A stretch of 37,176 bases of DNA from Candidatus Omnitrophota bacterium (GTDB lineage: Bacteria > Hinthialibacterota > Hinthialibacteria > Hinthialibacterales > Hinthialibacteraceae), in the NCBI GenBank assembly GCA_003598175.1, contig QZKN01000041.1:1-37176 (forward strand), read 5' to 3'. Below the pieces are notes generated by a model. The model was not told where the DNA came from. It did not search any database and worked only from the letters and a program-made list of their open reading frames with translations. This document shows, in pieces, positions 1 through 8,069 of this stretch. The position numbers and the translations under genes were made by a program. Every line of letters starts with the position of its first letter. The first letter of the stretch is position 1.

Positions 1-10
1 AAGAGGAAAG

Positions 11-30
11 CCAGCGGGCAACGCCCCTGG
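11..30 (+). repeat. REP-like hairpin copy, outermost
   Basis: Exact copy of CCAGCGGGCAACGCCCCTGG, preceded by the same AGAGGAAAG leader as the copy at 79-98, so the two form a direct repeat with a 68-bp period. It lies outside the symmetric element at 54-498, suggesting a tandem cluster that continues leftwards beyond the window. Confidence 0.7.
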
Positions 31-53
31 TGATGGTAACACTACAAAACCCT

Positions 54-498
54 ACCCCAACGGGGTTAAAGAGGAAAGCCAGCGGGCAACGCCCCTGGTT
101 AAGGTTGCGCGATAAAGCCCAGCCCTGAAAGGGCGGAAGAAATCCACATGCCTCAATCCTTGTCCAATGTGTTACTCCACATCATATTCAGCACCAAGGA
201 ACGTTATCCATTTATCAAGGAAGAAATCGAAACGGATTTGTATTCCTACATGGCCGCCATTCTGCAACAAATCAATTGTCCGGCTCTTATTGTCAATGGA
301 ATGCCCGATCACGTCCATATCCTCTGCAATTTGTCTCGTACGATTTCCATTGCAAAATTGGTGGAGGAAGAGTGAAGTTTGACGAGAATTATGTTTGGGA
401 TTGAGGTTTTTTCTGTCACCCTTTCCGGGTGAGGGAACGCCGGAAACTCGCTTCCAGGGGCGTTGCCCGCTGGCTGTCATCTGTTACCCCGTTGGGGT
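54..498. mobile_element. REP-bounded element carrying a dead RAYT transposase
   Basis: The outer ends are matching small hairpins, ACCCC-AAC-GGGGT at 54-66 and ACCCC-GTT-GGGGT at 486-498. Just inside lie CCAGCGGGCAACGCCCCTGG at 79-98 and its reverse complement at 454-473. A further direct copy of the 20-mer is at 11-30. Further inside are GCCCT-GAA-AGGGC (about 121-133) and CACCC-TTTCC-GGGTG (about 418-432). The 20-mer can fold as CCAG/CTGG plus GGGC/GCCC with one bulged C and an AAC loop, the imperfect hairpin expected of REP sequences. The transposase fragment at 148-375 sits between the inverted ends, as in RAYT/REP loci. The limits are inferred from symmetry; no target-site duplication was identified. 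Confidence 0.7.
148..375 (+). pseudogene. Truncated REP-associated (RAYT/IS200-like) HUH transposase
   Basis: The 75-residue product has the beginning of the transposase IS200-like (Y1, HUH) fold: a basic N-terminal strand (HIIFSTKERY) and the metal-binding His-x-His motif in GMPDHVHILC (H55 and H57). It then reaches the segment SIAKLVEEE and stops. Family members are usually about 150 residues and carry the catalytic tyrosine in the missing half, so this copy should be inactive. The sequence after the stop (376-453) does not continue the family in any frame I can see, which suggests a deletion rather than one point mutation. The REP hairpins on both sides are the substrates such enzymes normally process. 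Confidence 0.75.
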
Positions 499-599
499 AA
501 ATGGTTTTGTGTAACAGCGACGCTGGGGGAATACCGACCCAAGCAAGGTAGGGTGGGCTCAAAGCGAAGCGTAGCCCACTACAAACTTTGATTGATCGC

Positions 600-635
600 A
601 AAAAAGGGTGGGACTCATTGCATCCATCCCACCCT
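600..635 (-). terminator. Rho-independent terminator of the repeat-protein gene
   Basis: AGGGTGGGA at 605-613 pairs perfectly with TCCCACCCT at 627-635. Read on the minus strand, the hairpin is followed at once by six T residues (600-605 on the plus strand are A). It lies 26 bp past the stop codon of the minus-strand gene ending at 661. Confidence 0.75.
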
Positions 636-660
636 GCAAGTTTGCGGTCAATATCAACGA

Positions 661-2832
661 TCAATACAACAGCCACTTCTCCACAGCGGTCACGGTTTCC
701 AGATCAACCACCGCATAATTTCCAATGAGAATCTGCTCCAGCAATCGCACCGCCTTTCCCAAATCGTCGGGAACCACCGCGCCTTGATTGACGACGACGG
801 TGGGTGCGTTGCGATAGGTCAATTCATAAACGAATCCGTCCGCGTATGGCGTCTCGGGCGAGTATACCGGCTGCAACGCGTGGAAATCATTCGCATCGAC
901 GGTTTGTTTCAGCAAATATAACGCCTCCGCCGATAACTGATTCACTTCCGACTGTCCAGAACCGAATCGGCGGCCATTCACGATCACTTCGCCGGTATCA
1001 TATACCGTTATTTGTTCGTAAAATCCTGCAAAGCCGCCGCTGCGGATGAAATGGAGATAGCAATTCGCGTTCGCATCGCCAATAAAAAGAACGCTTTGAT
1101 ACAATCGTTCTCCATTGATGGTTGCATAAACCGGATGAGCGCCTTCGGCCATGACTGCGGTTCCAATAAATTCACGAAACGGAGTCATCACCGTCAGTTG
1201 GGGCCCGGTGGGTTCTTCGACTTCCAAATTGACCAGCAGATGTTCGGGAATGGAGTCCGACGTCAGCAATTCTTTCGACGTAATAAAATATCCGGGCGAG
1301 GGAAACTCACCCTCGATATAAACCGAGAACGTTTCCCCCGCTTGCGGATTTTCCGGTTCAATCACGACGCGTGTATTATAAACCGGAACAGGCTGCGGAT
1401 CCTCTCTTTGCGGATTCCCTACGATCAACATCTCCTTTGCGAAGGCTTCCCCATTGATGAAGCCACATAAGGTATACCACCCTTCGCCAAGCGACATAGT
1501 TCCCGCCAATGCACGAAACTGAGTGATCACCTGAATCCATTCTCCCTCCAACTCGCGCACGGTCACCGAAATCATAAGTGGTTCAGGAGAGGCTCCCAAC
1601 GGAGTAATTTCTTTGCTAGTAATTTCATACCCCGGCGTGGGATATTCTCCTTCGATAAAGATGGAAAATTCCTCACCCGGCTCCGGATGGGGCGGTTCGA
1701 TGATGAGTTTGGCGTGATAAGGCATAATAGGCGGTTCAACCGGCGTCGGTTCTCCAACCATAATTATTCCTCGATCAAAAAATATCCCATTCACGCTGGC
1801 ATAATAGGGATGGGCGCCATTTCCCAAAGCAACCGTATCGATCAGTTCCCGAAATGGCGTGATCACCTGCGCTTGCGGCTCCTCCGGTTCTGCGATCTTC
1901 AATTCGATACTCAATTGTTCGGGATAGGATTCGAGAATGTTCACCGTTTTCCCTACAAATTCATAACCGGGAGTAGGAAACTCACCCACCACGTAAATGG
2001 AAACCTCTTCACCTTCCTCCGGATGTTCGGGCGTAAAAATGATTCTCGCATTATAAGTGGGCGGTGGCATCACCACGACTTCACCAACCTGAATGACACT
2101 CTCGTAAAACGGAATACCATTGACGATCCCTGTTAACGGATGCATCCCCTCTCCCAGCTGGGCTGTCCCTACCAGCGCCCGGAAAGGCGTTATGACCTGC
2201 GCCCAGACGCCTTCCAGTTCCCGCACCTTTATATCGGCGACCATTTTTTCCGGATAACTCTCCAAAATCCGCAGGTCCGCCGATTCGATTTCGTAACCGG
2301 GCGTGGGAAATTGTCCTGTGACATAAATGGAAAACTCCTGATTCGGCTGCGGATTGCCCGGTTCGGCGACCAATCTCGCATTGAAAGGAATCACAATCGG
2401 ATCGGGAATCACTACACCAATAAGAATATAACCGTGAAGAAACAATTGGCCATTAATAAATCCGGAAAACATATATCGACCCTCTCCCAGGGCGGCAGAT
2501 CCGAGTAATTCGCTAAAGGGAGTAATCACCAAATCCTGCGGACCTTCCGGCTCTTCGATTTTTATATCGATGAGAAAATCAATGGATTCCGGAGTTACTA
2601 TTGTATCAAATGTTTTTCCCACAATCCTGTATCCCGACGAGGGGAATGCACCCACAAGGGTCACCGTGAATTCCTCGTCCGGACCGGGCATGGGCGGATC
2701 GATAACCACACGCGCGCCGTAAATGGAGCTGGAATAGGAAATCACCGGGATCCAACCTTCAATCACCTCATGACTCCATCCGGGAACAGTAAATAGCACG
2801 ATACATAGGAACAATAAATAACGATTGTGCAT
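661..2832 (-). CDS. Exported protein with five tandem ~110-residue repeats and an emfourin-like C-terminal domain
   Basis: The 723-residue protein begins with a signal peptide (MHNRYLLFLCIVLFTVPGWS). Five homologous repeats start near residues 38, 150, 260, 372 and 485. Each opens with a YNARxxxEPxxP-like strand and carries EFSIYVxGxFPTPGYEI, then VITPFRELxGTxxLGEGxHPxxxxxNG. Short proline-rich linkers (for example VVVMPPPT) join them. The pattern suggests beta-sandwich modules, but I do not recognise the repeat family. Residues about 592-702 (FIRSGGFAGFYEQITVYDTG, later YELTYRN and DDLGKAVRLLEQI) resemble the emfourin/protealysin-inhibitor fold by memory of its RSGGFAG start; this is inference. 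It is a single-gene unit with its own terminator. It may be a cell-surface or periplasmic protease-binding protein, but no function is established. Confidence 0.75.
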   Translation of the reverse strand: MHNRYLLFLCIVLFTVPGWSHEVIEGWIPVISYSSSIYGARVVIDPPMPGPDEEFTVTLVGAFPSSGYRIVGKTFDTIVTPESIDFLIDIKIEEPEGPQDLVITPFSELLGSAALGEGRYMFSGFINGQLFLHGYILIGVVIPDPIVIPFNARLVAEPGNPQPNQEFSIYVTGQFPTPGYEIESADLRILESYPEKMVADIKVRELEGVWAQVITPFRALVGTAQLGEGMHPLTGIVNGIPFYESVIQVGEVVVMPPPTYNARIIFTPEHPEEGEEVSIYVVGEFPTPGYEFVGKTVNILESYPEQLSIELKIAEPEEPQAQVITPFRELIDTVALGNGAHPYYASVNGIFFDRGIIMVGEPTPVEPPIMPYHAKLIIEPPHPEPGEEFSIFIEGEYPTPGYEITSKEITPLGASPEPLMISVTVRELEGEWIQVITQFRALAGTMSLGEGWYTLCGFINGEAFAKEMLIVGNPQREDPQPVPVYNTRVVIEPENPQAGETFSVYIEGEFPSPGYFITSKELLTSDSIPEHLLVNLEVEEPTGPQLTVMTPFREFIGTAVMAEGAHPVYATINGERLYQSVLFIGDANANCYLHFIRSGGFAGFYEQITVYDTGEVIVNGRRFGSGQSEVNQLSAEALYLLKQTVDANDFHALQPVYSPETPYADGFVYELTYRNAPTVVVNQGAVVPDDLGKAVRLLEQILIGNYAVVDLETVTAVEKWLLY

Positions 2833-2951
2833 GAAGAAACTCTCCTTCGTAAAAATTTGGAATGGACATCAACCTTTACTCTTTTATATCCGACTCTTAA
2901 ATAAATGTTTCATGTATTTTGAAAAAGATTCTCCGCCGTCCTGACAGAAAA

Positions 2952-2968
2952 GCCGGCAGGATGCCGGC
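2952..2968. repeat. Dispersed GCCGGC-AGGAT-GCCGGC motif
   Basis: GCCGGC is repeated around AGGAT, 30 bp before the DUF1847 start codon. Related forms appear inverted at about 10525-10541 and 29686-29702, and as GCGGGCAGGATGCCCGC at about 32177-32193. It is probably the core of a short dispersed intergenic repeat. Confidence 0.55.
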
Positions 2969-2997
2969 GATACATTTTCATAAGAAAGTAAACGCTC

Positions 2998-3615
2998 ATG
3001 CCCAAAAAAATCAAATCGCATTGCGCTTTATGCGAACAAAAGGAATGCCGCGACGGCAAAGATTGTTTTTCCACGGCGGAGTTGCATTCCCAATACTATC
3101 AAACCGATCCGATCGGCAAAATACACAAAAGCGCCGCCGCCGTCGAAGCGCACCATTATTGCCAAGAACCCCGCCTGCGTGAAACCATTCTTTTCGCGAA
3201 AGAACTGGGCTGCAAAATAGTCGGCCTGGCGTTTTGCGTCGGTCTCTCGGCGGAAGCCAAAATCATTGAAGAAATTCTGGCGCAGGATTTCAAGGTCGTC
3301 TCCGTCTGCTGCAAAATGGGCGGCATTGACAAGAAAACCTTCGCGCTCGAACAAATCCATCCCGAAAATACGGAAATCACGTGCAATCCTGCCGGACAGG
3401 CGGAAATCCTCAATCGCGCGGGAACGGACCTCAACATCCTGTGTGGATTGTGCGTCGGCCACGACGCCATTTTCGGCATGGTTTCCCATGCGCCGGTAAC
3501 GACGTTGATCGTCAAGGACCGCGTCCTCGCCCACAATCCCATCGGCGCGGTGTATAGCCAATATATCCGACGCAATTTTTTACCCACGGATGCGTCAAAA
3601 CGTTCCAAAAAATAA
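2998..3615 (+). CDS. DUF1847 putative metal-binding protein
   Basis: The 205-residue protein starts MPKKIKSHCALCEQKECRDG and has the cysteine pattern of DUF1847: CALCEQKEC near the start, CVGLS near 80, VCCKMGGIDK near 104, TCNPAGQAEILN near 128 and CGLCVGHDAIF near 148, then LAHNP near 178. No signal peptide is visible, so it is probably cytoplasmic. The many conserved cysteines suggest zinc or iron-sulphur binding; the biochemical role of the family is not established. A short exported ORF follows 31 bp downstream with its own ribosome-binding site. Confidence 0.85.
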   Translation: MPKKIKSHCALCEQKECRDGKDCFSTAELHSQYYQTDPIGKIHKSAAAVEAHHYCQEPRLRETILFAKELGCKIVGLAFCVGLSAEAKIIEEILAQDFKVVSVCCKMGGIDKKTFALEQIHPENTEITCNPAGQAEILNRAGTDLNILCGLCVGHDAIFGMVSHAPVTTLIVKDRVLAHNPIGAVYSQYIRRNFLPTDASKRSKK

Positions 3616-3646
3616 TCCCAAAAACATACAGATAAGGAGTATTGTA

Positions 3647-3895
3647 ATGAAATTAATTCGTTCCCTGTTTTTTTACATCGGAATTGGAACTACGGTTCTT
3701 TTCCTGGTTGTCAATCCTACGTTATCGCAGGAAATCATCACGGAAAATGACGAAATCGTCTTTCGCCACTGTTTAGCCATTGACCGAGTAAGCAGTTCCG
3801 GCCGCTCCGCCCTGCATACCGACGCCATCGAAGCGCAAATCGTAACCGGTCAGTTTTCACCACCCATCGCCGGCTTCCGCTTTGGCAATGCGTGA
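3647..3895 (+). pseudogene. Exported protein, 5' remnant only
   Basis: The start at 3647 is set by AAGGAG about 10 bp upstream; a longer reading from 3590 lacks a site and overlaps the previous gene. The 82 residues open with a signal peptide (MKLIRSLFFYIGIGTTVLFLVVNPTLSQ) followed by about 45 residues of plausible exported protein. The final 13 residues are read antisense from the XRE regulator gene, whose own end overlaps it. The original protein therefore probably ended elsewhere and its body has been lost at a junction near 3850-3860. I do not recognise the family. Confidence 0.5.
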
Positions 3896-4093
3896 CTGAC
3901 TTGATCCAATCCGCTTTGCGAGACTGCTTTGACTGATCCCTTGCAATATCCTGCGTTCTTTCAATTCCCGACTCAATGCAAGTTTGAGTTCGAGATAGGC
4001 CGATTCTTCAGGCGTCAATCCCAGGAATTCTTCCACCGATCCCACCTGCCAACCTGTTGTCTGTAGTTTTCTTTGTTTTTTTAAATCCATCAT
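3857..4093 (-). pseudogene. XRE-family HTH regulator (antitoxin-like), C-terminally truncated
   Basis: The protein reads MMDLKKQRKLQTTGWQVGSV, then EEFLGLTPEESAYLELKLAL and SRELKERRILQGISQSSLAK. It has the helix-turn-helix core ISQSSLAKRIGSSQSRIAKAE typical of HigA-like antitoxins. In that family the recognition helix is followed by a conserved tail of about 20 or more residues; here it stops at EAGDGW. A TTG start at 4105 is possible, but ATG at 4093 has GAGAAA upstream. No toxin-sized ORF is found in 4106-4284. It may still bind DNA or be dead. Confidence 0.6.
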
Positions 4094-4284
4094 GTATTTT
4101 CTCAACTTATGATTTCATCATAACGGCGCAAACGCTGTTTGCAATTTTCAATGATTCGCTAATGACATAAACGCAAGTCTTACTCCTTTTTCTTTTTATT
4201 CAATCCTCAAAATCATCTCTGCCTCTATACAATTTGTAAAATTCGACTATTATCATCCAAAAATAGATAAAGGAATATTACACT

Positions 4285-5271
4285 ATGAAACGATATCACC
4301 ATTTATTTTCCTTTTTCGCGAGTTTCACGTTCTCTCTCTGCCTGATTTTCGCATGCAACGGAGCCGTCACAGCTCAACCTCTGCAACAAATCGACGGTGG
4401 TTTGTTTTATTTCCCACCCACGCAATCCTTATTGACCATTGGCGGATGGGGACCGGAAGATTGGTCGCCTTTGAGCACGGTCTGGTCGCTCGCTGCGAAC
4501 GGCTGGTCGGCGTTTCCCGACATTCCTGCCGGTATTACCCACACCACCGCCGCCTATGATCCCATCAATCAACGGCTGATCGCTATCGGCGGCGTCATGC
4601 CCGATCAATCGACGTGGGCGTTTGACGGTGCGGCGTGGTCGAAACTCGCCGATCCGATCGTGACAGATATCTTTGGCGGCGACCCGGAAATTATTTTTGA
4701 TCCGGCGCTGGGACAATTCGTGATGTATTATTCCCACTATCCTTTTCTACCCGATGCGCCTCCCGGAACCACTTATTTTTGGGAAGAGAATGGTTGGGTA
4801 AAGCAAGACATCACTCCCGCTCCCCCTGCGGCTGTTGATGTGGCGTTCGTATACGATGATACGCGGGCCGAAGGCGTCTGGTTCAGCGGAAATGAAACCT
4901 GGACGTGGAAAAACGGCGCGTGGATACAGAAAAATCCATCAGCCAGTCCTGCGTTTGATTTCGGCGAGTTCAATATGGTCTACGATGCAGCGCGCAGTCA
5001 ATGCCTGCTGTACGGCAAAGGCGAAACCTGGACCTGGGACGGCGCCAATTGGACAAAGCAATCTCCGGCCGTCTCGCCGGAAACTCCCGAACGCGGTTTC
5101 TTCGCAATGGGATTCGACGCTCACCGCCATGTCGTCGTCTTATTCGGCGGAGAACTTATCCTCGACCCGGCGACATACGAAACCGCCTATCTCGATGACA
5201 TTTGGGAATGGAATGGAAGTACATGGCGTCCATTCAGCGAAACCTCCGTCGCCGAATGGATGAATTATTAA
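4285..5271 (+). CDS. Exported kelch-like beta-propeller protein
   Basis: The 328-residue protein has an N-terminal signal peptide ending around VTAQP. The mature part contains at least four kelch-like blades marked by TWAFDGAAWSKL, ETWTWKNGAWIQKNPSASP, ETWTWDGANWTKQSPAVSP and DIWEWNGSTWRPF. These alternate with strands such as YDPINQRLIAIGG, YDAARSQCLLYG and FDAHRHVVVLFGG. This matches the kelch/galactose-oxidase-like propeller pattern, but no catalytic Cys/Tyr cofactor residues of galactose oxidase can be assigned, so a binding role is more likely. The start has AAAGGA 10 bp upstream. The cysteine in LIFACNG could be a lipid site, but Phe before Ala is unusual for a lipobox. Confidence 0.8.
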   Translation: MKRYHHLFSFFASFTFSLCLIFACNGAVTAQPLQQIDGGLFYFPPTQSLLTIGGWGPEDWSPLSTVWSLAANGWSAFPDIPAGITHTTAAYDPINQRLIAIGGVMPDQSTWAFDGAAWSKLADPIVTDIFGGDPEIIFDPALGQFVMYYSHYPFLPDAPPGTTYFWEENGWVKQDITPAPPAAVDVAFVYDDTRAEGVWFSGNETWTWKNGAWIQKNPSASPAFDFGEFNMVYDAARSQCLLYGKGETWTWDGANWTKQSPAVSPETPERGFFAMGFDAHRHVVVLFGGELILDPATYETAYLDDIWEWNGSTWRPFSETSVAEWMNY

Positions 5272-5448
5272 AAAAAATACTGCAAAGAAAACCAATCCAT
5301 TCCTTCCTTGACTTCCTTTCGCAATCGAGTTAGCTTGTATCCTATCCTCAACACGCGTCAATTCCTGTTCTTCTCCCCGCTTCGATTCACGAAACGGTAC
5401 CGGCGCTGATCCGTGCATGGGAATCGAAATTGTAGGAGTATAAAATCC

Positions 5449-6537
5449 ATGTTCTATCGTTATTTCCCCCTTATTCTATCTGTATTATGTGTTGTATTGA
5501 GAACGGTTGATAGCCATTGCGCTGAAAATCCGGCGAATCAAATAACTGATAACGGCAATATCGTCGCCCGCGTCAACGGAATCGCCGTCACCGAACAAAT
5601 GGTGTTGGAACAGATCGACCAGATTGCCATGAGAGCGCAAGGCACAATCCCGCCCGAACACTTGGCGCAACGGAACCTTATCTTCTTCCAGAACGGCCTC
5701 GAAAGCGCCATCAATCTCGCTCTGCTGAAAAGCGAAGCGGTGGTGAAAGGCATCACCGTCGAAACCGCCGATGTCAACAAACAAATCAATAGCTTCAAAG
5801 AGCGGCTCGGTACGGAAGAAAACTACCAAAAATGGCTTTCTTCCCAAGGATTAACCGAAGAAAAAATTCGCAAGAACGAAAAACTGCTCGAAAATCTCCT
5901 TTACCAAAAAGTGGTCGAAGCCGGCGTCGAAAAAACGCAACCGCCGGACGAGGAGGAAATGAAACGTTTCTACGACGAAAATCCCAATATCTTTTTACAA
6001 CCGGAACGATCCAACGTCAGCCACATCATGCTCGAAATGCCGGCCAATTCCGCGGAAAACGACAGGAAAGCGCTGGAGAAGAAACTTCAAACCATCCGCG
6101 CCGACATCGAAAGTGAAAAGATCACATTCGAAGAAGCGGTGAAACAATATTCCCAACATGCCGGCACGGCCGCCAATGGAGGCAATTTAGGATATATCGC
6201 AAAAGGCCAGGAAGGGATACCGCCTGAATTCGAAAAAGCCGCGCTTGAAACACCTGTCGGAAAAATCAGCGGAGTTGTAGCCACCCCAATCGGCCTGCAT
6301 CTCATCAAAGTACTGGCGCATGACGAACAACAAACGGTCCCGCTCGACGACATCAAAGAAACACTCAGGCAATCCCTGCATCAAAAAAAAGAAGCGGACG
6401 CCACACAACACTATTTCGACTCCTTGCGAGAAAAGGGGAAAATAGAAACGGTGATGACGGATGAACAATGGAACGCTCGGCATACCCCGAAACCATCCAT
6501 CAAAATCAATCCCGACGATTTGAAATTGGATAATTAA
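5449..6537 (+). CDS. Exported parvulin-type peptidyl-prolyl isomerase (SurA/PrsA-like)
   Basis: ATG at 5449 is preceded by AGGAG at a 10-bp spacing; a GTG 36 bp further upstream has no site. The 362-residue protein has a signal peptide ending near SHCAEN. A SurA-N-like helical chaperone region (about residues 40-170) starts with IVARVNGIAVTEQMVLEQID. A parvulin rotamase domain (about 185-305) contains SHIMLEMP, FEEAVKQYSQHAGTAANGGN, LGYIAKGQ, PPEFEKAAL and PIGLHLIKV. It should act in the periplasm on outer-membrane or exported proteins, such as the exported proteins encoded around it. It ends 15 bp from a convergent gene with no clear terminator between. Confidence 0.9.
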   Translation: MFYRYFPLILSVLCVVLRTVDSHCAENPANQITDNGNIVARVNGIAVTEQMVLEQIDQIAMRAQGTIPPEHLAQRNLIFFQNGLESAINLALLKSEAVVKGITVETADVNKQINSFKERLGTEENYQKWLSSQGLTEEKIRKNEKLLENLLYQKVVEAGVEKTQPPDEEEMKRFYDENPNIFLQPERSNVSHIMLEMPANSAENDRKALEKKLQTIRADIESEKITFEEAVKQYSQHAGTAANGGNLGYIAKGQEGIPPEFEKAALETPVGKISGVVATPIGLHLIKVLAHDEQQTVPLDDIKETLRQSLHQKKEADATQHYFDSLREKGKIETVMTDEQWNARHTPKPSIKINPDDLKLDN

Positions 6538-6552
6538 GCATTGCTTATCCTC

Positions 6553-7008
6553 TTATTCCGGCCCGCCAAGACACCGATGGTCGATATAGCGGATAATATC
6601 TCGCACTGCCACAATACCGGTGGGATAATTCTCCTCGTCCGTCACCGGAATATGCCGATAATCGCCCAAGGCCATGCGATTCAAGGCAAACGCGATCGTA
6701 TGTCGAATACTCAAACTCACCGGTTTGGTCGTCATCAGTTCGTTGATCGGCCGATCCGCATACATTTCATAATGCGTACCGATTTTTTTAATGATATCGC
6801 GCTCGCTGAAAATCCCCACCAATTTACCTTGGTCGACGATCAGAACCGCGCCGATTTTCTTTTCAACCATACTTCGAATGACTTCTTTCACCGGCCAGTC
6901 GGCGGCAATTCGAACACTTAAAGTCGGTTTGAGAACCGCAAGAGTATCTTCCATAATACTCCGTTGCAGTTCCCATTGCTTTTCTTCATTCTGATGAGTT
7001 TCTTCCAT
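6553..7008 (-). CDS. CBS-domain pair protein, downstream of korB
   Basis: The start is taken at ATG 7008, which has GGAG 9 bp upstream; TTG at 7023 is an alternative. The protein of about 151 residues has two CBS motifs: VRIAADWPVKEVIRSMVEKK ending GIFSERDIIKKI, and SLSIRHTIAFALNRMALGDYR ending TGIVAVRDIIRYI. There is no other domain. CBS pairs usually bind adenosine nucleotides or S-adenosylmethionine and control a partner. The gene starts 42 bp after the korB stop on the same strand and is almost certainly cotranscribed, so the oxidoreductase is the natural partner. It resembles the CBS protein upstream of korA. Confidence 0.88.
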   Translation of the reverse strand: MEETHQNEEKQWELQRSIMEDTLAVLKPTLSVRIAADWPVKEVIRSMVEKKIGAVLIVDQGKLVGIFSERDIIKKIGTHYEMYADRPINELMTTKPVSLSIRHTIAFALNRMALGDYRHIPVTDEENYPTGIVAVRDIIRYIDHRCLGGPE

Positions 7009-7050
7009 CGCTTTACGCTCCAATTCGTTGACGAGTAAAACGAAAGTCTC

Positions 7051-8067
<1,017 letters not shown>

Positions 8068-8069
8068 AA

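Noticed and set aside
54-98. CRISPR array
   Set aside because: Only two direct copies of the repeat, with hairpins, next to a RAYT; spacing and context fit REP sequences, and there are no cas genes.
172-480. 102-residue minus-strand frame over the RAYT remnant
   Set aside because: Antisense shadow of the transposase and of the REP hairpin.
2919-3182. Basic 87-residue frame over the DUF1847 start
   Set aside because: Arginine-rich, no family, and overlaps a well-supported gene in another frame.
4106-4284. Toxin gene partner for the XRE regulator
   Set aside because: No frame of suitable length or RelE/HigB-like content on either strand.
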